Counted from the stretch's first letter, positions 1 to 7,762 are shown. The stretch is DNA of 64,000 bases from Paenibacillus xylanexedens (GCF_007680605.1 NZ_VEIO01000001.1:2237276-2301275), one strand, 5' to 3'. Notes: a model not told the origin generated them from the sequence alone. Made by a program: numbers and translations.

Positions 1-687
1 CGGCGGCAAATCCGCGTACCAGTCATAGAAACTGAGCAGCGGTGAACCGACTAGCGATAAGAAACGTGATCCTGCAGCGTAACTGACCATGGACATCGCT
101 GGAATCGGGGAGAACCCAATGATACGGTCAGGGCCGTAATCTTTGATCGTATGAATCATGGAAGCAGCAATAATCTGTGTTACTTCGCCCCATGACGCGC
201 GAACCAGTCCTCCTTTGCCGCGTACCGATTTGTATCTCTTCACTTTGACCGGATCATTCGCGATACTTGACCATGCTTTTACTGGATCACCTTGAGTTTT
301 CAGAGCCTCACGCCACATTTCAAGGAGCGCACCACGCACGTAAGGATGTTTCACACGTAATGGACTGTATAGATACCATGAGAAGCTTGCTCCACGCGGA
401 CATCCACGCGGTTCAAAATCGGGCATATCAGGTCCGGTTGATGGATAGTCCGTCGCCTGTGTTTCCCATGTCACGATGCCATCTTTCACATAAATCTGCC
501 AGCTACACGAACCCGTGCAGTTCACGCCGTGTGTAGAACGCACCACTTTATCATGTTGCCAACGACGGCGATATACTTCTTCCCAGTCCCGGTTTACCGG
601 GGACATCTCACTCCAGCCTTCTGCGTTTTTTTCACGTTTGGCAAAATACTTCAGTTTGCCCATCCAGGGCATGCTTTTGCTGCTCAT
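1..687 (-). CDS. narG: Respiratory nitrate reductase alpha subunit, N-terminal part (truncated by window edge)
   Basis: The 229 visible residues are the N-terminus of the molybdenum-containing catalytic subunit of membrane-bound nitrate reductase, which reduces nitrate to nitrite with electrons from quinol. The FS0 iron-sulfur ligand set of NarG is visible: His53, Cys57 and Cys61 (HGVNCTGSC) and Cys96 (EPRGCPRG). The start ATG at 687 follows GGGAGGA. There is no twin-arginine signal, as expected for cytoplasm-facing NarG. The rest lies left of the window, presumably followed by narHJI. It begins 41 bases after moaA on the same strand with no terminator between, so the two are probably co-transcribed and share the Fnr-type control region near 1976. 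Confidence 0.95.
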   Translation of the reverse strand, partial: MSSKSMPWMGKLKYFAKREKNAEGWSEMSPVNRDWEEVYRRRWQHDKVVRSTHGVNCTGSCSWQIYVKDGIVTWETQATDYPSTGPDMPDFEPRGCPRGASFSWYLYSPLRVKHPYVRGALLEMWREALKTQGDPVKAWSSIANDPVKVKRYKSVRGKGGLVRASWGEVTQIIAASMIHTIKDYGPDRIIGFSPIPAMSMVSYAAGSRFLSLVGSPLLSFYDWYADLPP

Positions 688-728
688 TGTTGTCCTCCCA
701 CAATTGTGACCTGTTGATGCTGGTCTTC

Positions 729-1730
729 CTATCCTCCAATCTGCGACATATGCCGCAGCGTAGGTGTTCCGTTAATCTCTTGCCCTTTTAAGGCTTTTAC
801 CATGTCATGAGTTTCGGGTTTGGAGCCGAGCGCCTTGTAAAATAAATCCTGCACCGCTTTGTCGTTACCAACGAGCGGGCGAACATTGTACTCATCCGAC
901 CAGTACAAACAAGGCTTAATGTTACCGTCGGCCGTTAACCGGAGCCTGTTACAGCTACCGCAGAAATGGCTGCTGACCGGATGAATCAGACCGAATGTTC
1001 CAGCGGCTCCAACGATCCGGTAACTATCGGCCGGACCATTGCCGTACACATCCCCGCATCTTTCGTAGTTCCACTTGGCTCCACAAGTGTTCAGTACATG
1101 TTCAAGTGGCAAATAACTCGACTTCCAACCGGTTCCACTGTCTCCGATAGGCATGTACTCAATAAAACGAACATCAATTGGATCTTCCAGCGTCATGCGT
1201 AGAAAATCCTCCACCTCATCGTCATTTACACCCTTCATCAGTACAACGTTTAGCTTGATTGGCTTGAATCCAGCCTTCTGACTGGCTTTGATGCCCTCCA
1301 GTACGCGATGTACCTTACCACCCCGCGTAATACGCGCAAATCGCTCCGGCTTGAGCGAATCCAGACTAATGTTCACGCGTGTCAGACCTGCAGCTTTCAG
1401 CATCTCGGCATGAGCCGCCAAATATATGCCATTGGTTGTCAATGCAATGTCTTCAATCCCCGGAATAGCGGATAACATGGCAACCAGTTGATCCAGCCCC
1501 TTTCGAACCAGAGGTTCTCCGCCGGTCAATCTCAATTTCCGTATGCCTAGCGGAGCAAGTGCCTGGACAATCGATGTAATTTCTTCATAGGACAGGATAC
1601 GTTCCGTCGGTTCAAACTGCATTCCTTCTTCCGGCATGCAGTACACACAACGCAAATTGCATCGATCCGTAACCGATATACGCAAGTAATCATGTACACG
1701 TCCATACGGGTCTATTAGCTTTGATTCCAT
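729..1730 (-). CDS. moaA: GTP 3',8-cyclase MoaA (molybdenum cofactor biosynthesis)
   Basis: This 333-residue radical-SAM enzyme performs the first step of molybdenum cofactor synthesis, converting GTP to 3',8-cyclo-GTP. The N-terminal radical-SAM cluster ligands are Cys24, Cys28 and Cys31 (CNLRCVYC). The C-terminal second cluster is visible as FCGSCNRLR plus a later Cys in KPCLYW. The chain ends in the Gly-Gly tail typical of the family, and the length is normal. The start ATG at 1730 follows a strong AAAGGAGGT site. It lies directly upstream of narG, which needs the cofactor, so the gene order makes metabolic sense. The leader of about 200 bases may carry regulation from the Fnr box around 1976. 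Confidence 0.97.
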   Translation of the reverse strand: MESKLIDPYGRVHDYLRISVTDRCNLRCVYCMPEEGMQFEPTERILSYEEITSIVQALAPLGIRKLRLTGGEPLVRKGLDQLVAMLSAIPGIEDIALTTNGIYLAAHAEMLKAAGLTRVNISLDSLKPERFARITRGGKVHRVLEGIKASQKAGFKPIKLNVVLMKGVNDDEVEDFLRMTLEDPIDVRFIEYMPIGDSGTGWKSSYLPLEHVLNTCGAKWNYERCGDVYGNGPADSYRIVGAAGTFGLIHPVSSHFCGSCNRLRLTADGNIKPCLYWSDEYNVRPLVGNDKAVQDLFYKALGSKPETHDMVKALKGQEINGTPTLRHMSQIGG

Positions 1731-1968
1731 TCACGTACCTCCTTTCTCTCGGGTGCTGTCATGACATCGGCTGATGGAAAAACACTCGTTACCTCACATG
1801 TACTGTCAATCATGGGCTTAAGCATAATGATGTCCGGCTCTGCTAACTGTGCAAAATATCACAAGAGCTGAAACATAACGCATAGTTGCATATTTACGAA
1901 AGCTCCGCAAATCTTTTCCGAACTGGATTCCAGATCAAATAAGGCGAGATTATGACAAAAAATAAAGG

Positions 1969-1984
1969 TGTGAGCAGGCTCACA
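1969..1984. promoter_or_regulatory. Fnr/CRP-family box (TGTGA-N6-TCACA) between moaA and the DUF2249 operon
   Basis: The sequence TGTGAGCAGGCTCACA is an exact match to the Bacillus Fnr consensus TGTGA-N6-TCACA, extended by one more paired base on each side. On the plus strand a perfect TATAAT lies at 2006-2011. The implied start at about 2018 puts the box centre (1976.5) at -41.5, the canonical class II activation position. On the minus strand a CATAAT at 1954-1949 would put the centre near -34.5 for moaA-narG, a less usual spacing. The rest of the 325-base gap (1731-2055) shows no other clear element. Confidence 0.85.
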
Positions 1985-2005
1985 CAGCTCCCCAGTCTGC
2001 TTTTC

Positions 2006-2011
2006 TATAAT
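2006..2011 (+). promoter_or_regulatory. -10 element TATAAT of the Fnr-dependent DUF2249 operon promoter
   Basis: A consensus TATAAT sits 22 bases after the Fnr box with no recognisable -35 hexamer, as expected for a promoter needing an activator bound at -41.5. It is about 45 bases upstream of the first gene of the plus-strand operon. Confidence 0.75.
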
Positions 2012-2055
2012 CAAATTGCAACAACCACACTAATACCAATCTGGAGGAATGCCCC

Positions 2056-2289
2056 ATGAACACATACGTTGCAACGATTAATGCCACAGAGTATCCACCT
2101 CATTTGAAACATAAAGTCATCTTTGAAACGTTCGAAGCTCTTCAGCCCGAAGAAGCGATGTTGCTCGTTAACGATCACGATCCAAAACCGCTCCGCTTCC
2201 AGTTTCAATCGACACATCCTGACGGCTTTGACTGGGAATATATCGAACAGGGTCCTATAACGTTTCAGGTCAAAATCACTAAACGATAG
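2056..2289 (+). CDS. DUF2249 single-domain protein
   Basis: A 77-residue protein made of one DUF2249 domain. Visible hallmarks are the segment FEALQPEEAMLLVNDHDPKP followed by LRFQF, and the C-terminal strand region EYIEQGPITFQVKI. The domain has a TusA-like fold and in other bacteria occurs with hemerythrin or ScdA/YtfE-type proteins of nitrosative stress repair; its biochemical role is not known. The ATG at 2056 follows CTGGAGGAATG. It is the first gene after the Fnr-type promoter, so expression under oxygen limitation is likely (inference). Confidence 0.88.
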   Translation: MNTYVATINATEYPPHLKHKVIFETFEALQPEEAMLLVNDHDPKPLRFQFQSTHPDGFDWEYIEQGPITFQVKITKR

Positions 2290-2306
2290 ATTGGAGTTGA
2301 ACGGGA

Positions 2307-2423
2307 ATGGCGCACCAGTACGGAGGAATGGCCGTTTTATATGAATCTTCGATCAAGGTTGTTCAGCAGACGGAAGCAGCTACGGCAGTCAGCATCGAAA
2401 CGGATGTGAACGTTCATGCTTGA
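2307..2423 (+). CDS. Small 38-residue protein between two DUF2249 genes
   Basis: A short frame beginning MAHQYGGMAVLYES and ending in ETDVNVHA. The ATG at 2307 is preceded by GGAG at about ten bases, and its stop overlaps the start of the next gene by eight bases (ATGCTTGA), which suggests translational coupling. The C-terminal ETDVN is repeated right after the start of the next protein (LETDVN). The two DNA copies differ mainly at third codon positions, which argues that both were translated. I recognise no domain. It could be a translated leader that couples the downstream gene, or a broken former N-terminus of it. Confidence 0.5.
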   Translation: MAHQYGGMAVLYESSIKVVQQTEAATAVSIETDVNVHA

Positions 2424-3069
2424 AACCGACGTTAATATTGTTGAACTGGACGTACGCCCTCATCTGAGCAAAAAACTGGAGCCTTTTCAGCTCATTATGG
2501 CTACCGTTAAAGAACTGAAACACGAAGACGTATTGCTCCTGCATGCGCCGTTCAAGCCGACTCCACTACTTGGCATTCTGAAAATGAAAGGATACTCCAG
2601 TACATCGGAGCGTCTTGAATCCAATCATTGGTTGACCACATTTGTTCATAAAAAAAATAAAACCGCTGCAGCGAAAGTCTCTGCGGCGGTTCAATCCCAT
2701 ACTTTGGCTCGATATGAATTAACTTCATCGTCGATTGAGGATTCGGGTTCAGGGAATGCCGTAACTTCCTGTGAAGGGCAACCTCCAGCAATAGCTGAAA
2801 CTTCGACATCCGAGGTTTTGTCAGATGAGCCCATAACAGAGGAACTGAAAGAGCCGACCATTGTACTCGACAATCGCGGACTGGAGCCGCCTCAGCCAAT
2901 GATGCGCACATTAGCTGCACTTGAACGTTGCAAACCGGGAGAAGTTATCCTTATTCATAATGACCGCGTGCCCGTTTTTTTGATCGAGGAACTGAATCAG
3001 CTCGGTTGTCTCTACACGGTTGAGGACCAAGCGGATGGCACAGCCAAAGTCAGAATTGAAAAAGGGTAA
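2416..3069 (+). CDS. Tandem DUF2249 protein
   Basis: A 217-residue protein with two DUF2249 domains joined by a low-complexity Ser/Glu-rich linker (about residues 80-150). The first domain spans about residues 8-78 (VELDVRPHL, VLLLHAPFKPTPL). The second spans about 150-215 (LDNRGLEPPQPMMRTL, GEVILIHNDRVPVFL). The RGLEPPQPM segment is typical of the family. The start overlaps the 38-residue frame and has only a weak ribosome site, fitting coupling. Role unknown. The neighbours (an NnrS-like membrane protein and a MIP18-family Fe-S assembly protein) and the Fnr box suggest a job in anaerobic nitrogen-oxide metabolism or protection. Confidence 0.85.
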   Translation: MLETDVNIVELDVRPHLSKKLEPFQLIMATVKELKHEDVLLLHAPFKPTPLLGILKMKGYSSTSERLESNHWLTTFVHKKNKTAAAKVSAAVQSHTLARYELTSSSIEDSGSGNAVTSCEGQPPAIAETSTSEVLSDEPITEELKEPTIVLDNRGLEPPQPMMRTLAALERCKPGEVILIHNDRVPVFLIEELNQLGCLYTVEDQADGTAKVRIEKG

Positions 3070-3082
3070 GGGGGCAAAAGCC

Positions 3083-4315
3083 ATGTCCAGGTTGCCGTTT
3101 CTTTTTATCATCACGGGCATCGTTGGATTTGTAATGTATCACGCCTTCTCCTTGCTCTCATTGACAGGCTGGCTAGGGGATGAATTGAGGGGACCCGAAG
3201 GCTGGTTTCATGCACATTTGTTCGTGCTTGGGTGGGCCACCATGCTGGCGATGGGTGCCGTTTATCAATTGATACATGTCATTTTGCAAACGAATATATA
3301 TAGTACATTGCTTGGTTACTGTCACTATTTCTTGTTCACCGTCGGTGCTACAGGCATGTTGATTGGTTTTACTCGCACAGATGTAATCTGGATTGCAGAT
3401 TCAGCAACGATTGCACTATCCGGCATCTTATTATTTGGCGTGAACATGGCTGTCACCCTCTTCCGGGCTTCACAATGGAATCCGGTGACGATTAGTGCAG
3501 CATGTGCCTGTCTGTACCTTGTACTCACCGGATTATCCGGCATGCTGATGGGACTGAATTTTGCTTTTGGCGACTGGAATGGTCTGCATCAACGATTGTT
3601 TGGCGCACATATATGGATGGGAACCCTTGGGTGGTTTGGCATGTTAATAACCGGATTCAGTTACAAAATGCTGCCGATGTTTTATTTGTCCCATGATTTC
3701 TCTATCCGACTTCAAAAAATCGTACTAATCTTGTGGAATGCCGCTGTTATCATCGGAGTAATCGCATTCCTCACGGGCATCCAAGGAGCCTTACTCTGGT
3801 TTGCGCTTTTGCTTTTGACAGGAGCACTGATCTGTTACGTATACCATCTGGAACAAATTCAAGAAAAACGCCATAAAAGCAACCCTGGCCCCGGAATCCG
3901 CTGGACGGTTTACGTAAGCCGTGCCTTGCTCGTATATTCCATGGCTCTGTTAATCTATAGTGCGCAAGATGTAGAGCTGCTCCTTGATTCACGCGTTGTG
4001 CTTCTGACTGGCTGGGTATATCTTGGAGGCTGGGTATCTCTGACGATCCTCGGTTATGCTTCCAAAATTGTGCCTTTTCTATGGTGGACCCACAAATACG
4101 GCAAGCTTGCCGGACGTCCAGGCACTCCTCTCATGGCTGGCATGTTAAGTGAAAAAAGGATCAAACGGGGAATACTTGCGATGGTCGCAGCCAGTCTGCT
4201 CTTAGTCAGCGGTATTCTAATCGATCTGGCGGAAGTGATGATGGTTGGCGGAACATTATTGTCTATGATCTCTATCGTGTATATTTCAAATATCGCCTTG
4301 GTATTCAGACGTTAA
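3083..4315 (+). CDS. NnrS-like / heme-copper-oxidase-I-like polytopic membrane protein
   Basis: About 410 hydrophobic residues with roughly twelve membrane segments. A His pair precedes the second segment (WFHAHLFVLGWATMLAMGA) and a later segment has HQRLFGAHIWMGTLGW, resembling the His-bearing helices of NnrS and of subunit-I-like proteins in denitrification loci; such histidines may bind heme or copper. I chose ATG 3083, preceded by TAAGGGGGC, rather than an upstream in-frame ATG that lies inside the preceding gene. It starts 13 bases after the DUF2249 gene. NnrS relatives are linked to nitric oxide tolerance, but that function is inference here. It could also be a divergent cbb3-like subunit without partners. 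Confidence 0.7.
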   Translation: MSRLPFLFIITGIVGFVMYHAFSLLSLTGWLGDELRGPEGWFHAHLFVLGWATMLAMGAVYQLIHVILQTNIYSTLLGYCHYFLFTVGATGMLIGFTRTDVIWIADSATIALSGILLFGVNMAVTLFRASQWNPVTISAACACLYLVLTGLSGMLMGLNFAFGDWNGLHQRLFGAHIWMGTLGWFGMLITGFSYKMLPMFYLSHDFSIRLQKIVLILWNAAVIIGVIAFLTGIQGALLWFALLLLTGALICYVYHLEQIQEKRHKSNPGPGIRWTVYVSRALLVYSMALLIYSAQDVELLLDSRVVLLTGWVYLGGWVSLTILGYASKIVPFLWWTHKYGKLAGRPGTPLMAGMLSEKRIKRGILAMVAASLLLVSGILIDLAEVMMVGGTLLSMISIVYISNIALVFRR

Positions 4316-4319
4316 CAAG

Positions 4320-4640
4320 ATGGATTGGAGCGTGGAAAAGATGGAACAGACCTCACAATTGCTTGAGTATTTAAAAGAAGTATATGACCCCGAGCTTGGT
4401 GTCAACATCGTTGACCTCGGCCTTGTGTATGAAGTAAAGGAAGAACCTGAACGCATTCAGGTGCGAATGACGCTGACTACACCAGGCTGTCCGCTACATG
4501 ACACCATCGTTGGTGCGGTGAAATGGGTTTTACAAGAAAATACCGACAAGACCGATATTGACGTGGAGGTGGTATGGGAACCGCAATGGTCTCCGCAGCT
4601 GATGTCCAGAGAAGCCAAAGAAATGCTCGGATACTTTTAA
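4320..4640 (+). CDS. MIP18/DUF59-family metal-sulfur cluster assembly factor
   Basis: A 106-residue protein of the MIP18 (PaaD/SufT-like) family. Diagnostic segments are YDPELGVNIVDLGLVYEV near the N-terminus and the conserved cysteine in TLTTPGCPLHDTI, followed by the usual VEVVWEPQWSPQLMS end. Family members help mature Fe-S proteins. It starts five bases after the membrane protein gene, so it is in the same Fnr-controlled operon. An internal ATG at 4341 with TTGGAG upstream is an equally plausible start. It may support cluster assembly for enzymes made under the same anaerobic conditions. Confidence 0.88.
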   Translation: MDWSVEKMEQTSQLLEYLKEVYDPELGVNIVDLGLVYEVKEEPERIQVRMTLTTPGCPLHDTIVGAVKWVLQENTDKTDIDVEVVWEPQWSPQLMSREAKEMLGYF

Positions 4641-4742
4641 ACCGTGCTGATCATCAAGGATGTTGGCCAAAGCATTGACGTCCAAACAACGCAATCTAAT
4701 CGACAACAAGAACAACATAAACATAATCACCGATACTAAATG

Positions 4743-4785
4743 ACGTACTCAAGTGCTGAATCGATCAGGGCATGGGTACGTTTTT
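4743..4785 (+). terminator. Probable terminator of the DUF2249 operon
   Basis: ACGTAC (4743-4748) pairs with GTACGT (4776-4781) and runs into TTTTT on the plus strand. The inner TGCTGA/TCAGGGCA can pair with one bulge. The distance of about 100 bases from the last stop and the long loop keep this moderate. Confidence 0.5.
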
Positions 4786-4803
4786 GTGTTTGTTTTTCAG
4801 CAC

Positions 4804-4829
4804 AAAAAAAGAGACCCCTAGCGGAGTCT
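4804..4829 (-). terminator. Terminator of the cupin gene
   Basis: AGACCCC and GGAGTCT form a seven-pair stem with one mismatch and a TAGC loop. On the minus strand the stem is followed by seven T residues. It lies 57 bases beyond the cupin stop codon. Confidence 0.7.
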
Positions 4830-4885
4830 GCAATTACTGATTACCTATTTATTTTATTCTGTTCTTTTCTGTTCTTTTCTTTATA

Positions 4886-5236
4886 TTAGATATCTTTAGC
4901 GTAAGAAGCTTCCGGCACTCTACTCAGTACCACAAATAAGCGAACTTCCGTATCACTTGTGTTATGAAATGCGAATTCCGTCTCTCCTCCGCAGGATACC
5001 ACATCTTCTGCCTGAATCTCATGCTCTGCTCCGTCCAGAATGAGTGTACCCTTGCCTTCAACGACGAGCAACGTGAGGTCTGCACCGGGATGTTTGTGAA
5101 CGGGAAGCTGTTGTCCTGGCAGAAAATGAAGCACGAAGGTTACACCGCCTCCTTGTTGAGATAACACCCTTTTCGTGAAACGTTCCGTACTGTAGGCTTT
5201 AACTTCTTGTAATGACGTGATACTCATGGTATTCAT
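4886..5236 (-). CDS. Cupin-domain protein
   Basis: A 116-residue single cupin. The first cupin motif is visible as LPVHKHPGADLTLLVVEGKG with the metal-binding histidines and glutamate, and the second as EFAFHNTSDTEVRLFVV. The substrate cannot be told from sequence; small cupins of this type bind a divalent metal and act as enzymes or sensors. The ATG at 5236 has AGGAGGATGAATACC just upstream; an ATG three codons later is possible. A palindromic FNR-like box lies 64 bases upstream of the start, linking it with the neighbouring anaerobic genes. Confidence 0.85.
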   Translation of the reverse strand: MNTMSITSLQEVKAYSTERFTKRVLSQQGGGVTFVLHFLPGQQLPVHKHPGADLTLLVVEGKGTLILDGAEHEIQAEDVVSCGGETEFAFHNTSDTEVRLFVVLSRVPEASYAKDI

Positions 5237-5278
5237 CCTCCTGTATTTGTTCTGGTTATGTGTTTATCTTAACGTGAA

Positions 5279-5320
5279 AAAACCTGCAACTCCTTGATTC
5301 AAATCAAGAAAACACAGGTT
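5279..5320 (-). promoter_or_regulatory. FNR-like palindrome nested in a hairpin; possible dual operator/terminator
   Basis: TTGATTCAAATCAA (5294-5307) matches the TTGAT-N4-ATCAA consensus of E. coli-type FNR and NnrR/Dnr regulators. A TAAGAT -10 on the minus strand at 5271-5266 predicts a start near 5259, placing the palindrome centre (5300.5) at -41.5 for the cupin gene. The same stretch has outer arms AAACCTG and CAGGTTT followed by a T run on the minus strand, so it could instead or also terminate the operon ending at 5422; no other terminator is visible there. Confidence 0.6.
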
Positions 5321-5421
5321 TGGATTTAGGATTTACATTTTCAAATATCACTGGTTTTATATATGAGCAAATACAAATATCAAAATAATAGAGATGAACG
5401 TTATATATAGAAGAAACTCGA

Positions 5422-6441
5422 TCAAATCACCAGGCGCCCTCTCTTCTCTGCCAGACCAATCGTTGCGTGCACACCCGAGTTAAATTCCAGAAAATCCTGC
5501 TCTACCCCGTCACTGAAAATAACTCCATCCTCCGGCATCTGTGAAACGATGTGCAGTGGCTGCTTCCCGTGTATCTGTCCAAACACAAGATTGGCCGCTG
5601 TTGTTCGGCTTGGGAACGGTTCACGCACTGTAAAATACAGATAAGGGGCATCCCACGTAAATTCATTCTTTCTCTCCCCTCTTTCAGGCATCGTTCCTGT
5701 TATTTCAAATGATCGTTCTTCACTGGTCAGACGCTCCCCATCTACCGTGCTTATTTGCTGCCAAGCCGCCGAATGGACAATACCTGAAGCACCAGCCAGC
5801 ACACTCTTGAACCATCCGGTTGATCCCATACCTGTAGATACAATAATGCCACTGGACGATTGCTGTTCCACCTTGGCTCCCAATCGCACTTCATAACGTG
5901 CAGACACATGTGTCTTCCGACCAATAAATAAATCATTGACCCCGTACAGCACCTGTCCGTCATTTAACTCAACTTTGGCGAGTGTAACTTCCTTAAGCGC
6001 GCGCCGTCTAAGAATCACGTCTGGAACAATGAAGCTTAAATCCTCCACCGTAAAAGGTAATAACACGCCGTCCCAACGCATCGGATCTGGATTCACACCA
6101 ATGAGAGGCTGCTCGGTAACATATTTCAATGTATTGGCAACCAGACCATCCTGTCCGACCACAACCACAATATCTTGCTCTCCAAATATAAAGTTTGGCA
6201 CATGCTCTCGGTCAATCATCTGAACACGTCCAAGTTGGCTCAATTGCTGCTGTGCAAGCTGTATCGATTGCTTGTAACGTCGATCTTCTTCGACGTAATC
6301 GCTAAAGTCAGCACCAAGACGTTCAATGTAAAACTGAGCTTGCTGTACAGTGTTGTAACGTACAATCAATTCTTCCAGGCGGGTTCTGCGCTTAACCAAA
6401 ATCAGTTTATGCTCACTCATGGGTTCATTTATTTTAACCAT
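5422..6441 (-). CDS. NAD-kinase-fold protein with altered GGDG motif
   Basis: A 339-residue protein whose C-terminal two thirds resembles ATP-NAD kinases. The phosphate-binding GGDGT is replaced by GQDGL at residues 96-100. The NE/ND region appears as GVNDLFIG (167-174) and the glycine-rich substrate loop as STGMGSTGW (202-210). The N-terminal 75 residues (ELIVRYNTVQQAQFYIERLG) form a helical extension not found in standard NadK. I chose ATG 6441 because GGAGGTGG lies just upstream; the open frame continues 26 codons further into the preceding gene. It overlaps the 67-residue gene by eight bases. It may bind or phosphorylate a nucleotide or lipid rather than NAD; activity is uncertain. Confidence 0.7.
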   Translation of the reverse strand: MVKINEPMSEHKLILVKRRTRLEELIVRYNTVQQAQFYIERLGADFSDYVEEDRRYKQSIQLAQQQLSQLGRVQMIDREHVPNFIFGEQDIVVVVGQDGLVANTLKYVTEQPLIGVNPDPMRWDGVLLPFTVEDLSFIVPDVILRRRALKEVTLAKVELNDGQVLYGVNDLFIGRKTHVSARYEVRLGAKVEQQSSSGIIVSTGMGSTGWFKSVLAGASGIVHSAAWQQISTVDGERLTSEERSFEITGTMPERGERKNEFTWDAPYLYFTVREPFPSRTTAANLVFGQIHGKQPLHIVSQMPEDGVIFSDGVEQDFLEFNSGVHATIGLAEKRGRLVI

Positions 6442-6637
6442 CTGTGATTCCACCTCCCGCCTTCCCTTTGACTCGAAGGTAACCTTTGTTCGTTTTTTTG
6501 ACTGTTTGACTGGCCTCACTGACTTGTTTCACCAGAGTGGCTTGATTGTCAGACACGTTCTGACTAACTCGACTGGATCGTATAGCCCGTGTTCTGGAAG
6601 CGGTAAGATTGGTTTGTTTCCCCCATCCAACAATCAT
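6434..6637 (-). CDS. 67-residue basic protein between SPFH and NAD-kinase-like genes
   Basis: A small hydrophilic protein, beginning MIVGWGKQTNLTASR, rich in Lys, Arg, Ser, Thr and Gln and without a membrane segment or a domain I recognise. Its start ATG overlaps the SPFH stop (ATGA) and its stop overlaps the start of the NAD-kinase-like gene. This tight coupling at both ends is the main evidence that it is a real gene. It may be an adaptor between the two larger products (inference). Confidence 0.65.
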   Translation of the reverse strand: MIVGWGKQTNLTASRTRAIRSSRVSQNVSDNQATLVKQVSEASQTVKKTNKGYLRVKGKAGGGITDG

Positions 6638-7677
6638 CGTGTTGCCCCTCCCTTGCCTCTTCCTTCTGCTGGTGCCATCAGGCCCTGCAGCAGATCTGGT
6701 GAAATATTAAGTTGCCCGATCTTGCCCGCATTCTCAGCCAGTTCCTGGAACGCAAGTGCAATCAGTTTATCCGAGTTCATGCCCATATTGGCCATGGCCT
6801 GTAATACGTTCGGCTGTACATGCTGTAGCGAATTCATGACCGCTGCAATCTCATACGCTTTGGCATCTGCTTCGGCATTCTGATTCGCGATGGTGAGCTC
6901 GATTAACTGCTGCTTACGCTCTTCCATCGCGGTATTAAACTGAAGCTGCTCCTGCTCCATCTCGTTCTGCTTCTGTTTCACCGAGCGCTCTGCCTGTAAT
7001 TGAGTTTCCCGAATCTGTTGTTTCTTCGTCTCCACCGCAATCTCGGTATTCAGTTCATTTTCCTTCACACGCCGTTCCTGCTCAATCGAAGCATTACGCC
7101 GTACATATAAAGCCTCATCTGCCTGTTTTAAAATTTCTTCCCTCGCCTGTGCCTCCAACGCGCGCATCGTTTCCTTATTTGGCAAAATAGCCAGAATGGA
7201 TAGATTCATCAGCTCTACGCCCAGCTTTTCCAACTCTTCATGCTGTGCGACTTCTCGTTTCATATTGCTGGCGAGCCGTTCGCTGGATTGAATCGCTTCT
7301 TTTAACGGCAACTGCTCCAAATATTTCTTCGTGAGCACTTTTGCAATGGTAATCACCCGCTGATCCAGCTTGTGAGGATCGTCGGACATATATTGATTTT
7401 TTCGCAAATTATACGTGTAATTCAGGCTCTGTGTAATTTTGTTGTAATCCATAATGCGATAGCTCAGCTGCCCCTGTACGGTAACCGTCTGATAATCCGC
7501 TGTAATCTCTTCAAACATAAACGGCACATCCACCGAAGAAACAGGCAATACAACAACCGAAGTCGTTGGCTCGTAATAATAAAAGGATAAACCCACACCT
7601 TCACGTTGTACCCTGCCGTTCTTCACTTTCATTACATATTCACTCGGCTGAAACTTTACAAATCGGAATCCAAACAT
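6634..7677 (-). CDS. SPFH (stomatin/prohibitin/flotillin) domain protein
   Basis: A 347-residue protein with an N-terminal SPFH/band-7 domain (about residues 10-190; VQGQLSYRIMDYNKITQSL, GVELMNLSILAILPNKETM). A long charged coiled coil (about 190-275) rich in Glu, Gln and Arg follows, then a hydrophobic C-terminal segment (NVLQAMANMGM) and a Gly-rich tail. There is no evident N-terminal membrane anchor, so membrane association would be peripheral or through oligomers. It is first in an operon with a 67-residue protein and a NAD-kinase-like protein. SPFH proteins form membrane-associated rings or scaffolds; the cargo here is unknown. Confidence 0.88.
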   Translation of the reverse strand: MFGFRFVKFQPSEYVMKVKNGRVQREGVGLSFYYYEPTTSVVVLPVSSVDVPFMFEEITADYQTVTVQGQLSYRIMDYNKITQSLNYTYNLRKNQYMSDDPHKLDQRVITIAKVLTKKYLEQLPLKEAIQSSERLASNMKREVAQHEELEKLGVELMNLSILAILPNKETMRALEAQAREEILKQADEALYVRRNASIEQERRVKENELNTEIAVETKKQQIRETQLQAERSVKQKQNEMEQEQLQFNTAMEERKQQLIELTIANQNAEADAKAYEIAAVMNSLQHVQPNVLQAMANMGMNSDKLIALAFQELAENAGKIGQLNISPDLLQGLMAPAEGRGKGGATR

Positions 7678-7697
7678 GGCTCATTCCCCATTTCCCA

Positions 7698-7762
7698 TTA
7701 ATGTCGTTTTGATATTATCGAAATGATAACAAATGATCTTGATATTGTCAATACGACATTAA
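7698..7762 (-). promoter_or_regulatory. Promoter of the SPFH operon flanked by 10-bp inverted repeats
   Basis: On the minus strand TTGACA (7751-7746) and TATCAT (7728-7723) are separated by 17 bases, a near-consensus sigma-A promoter. TTAATGTCGT (7698-7707) and its exact reverse complement ACGACATTAA (7753-7762) flank it. One arm lies just upstream of the -35 and the other about 9-18 bases after the predicted start near 7716. This arrangement fits a repressor binding both sites. I do not recognise the operator family. Confidence 0.75.

Noticed and set aside
1732..1860. Minus-strand frame overlapping the moaA start
   Set aside because: Its start (ATGCTTAAGCCC) has no convincing ribosome site and the product matches nothing I know; more likely leader sequence.
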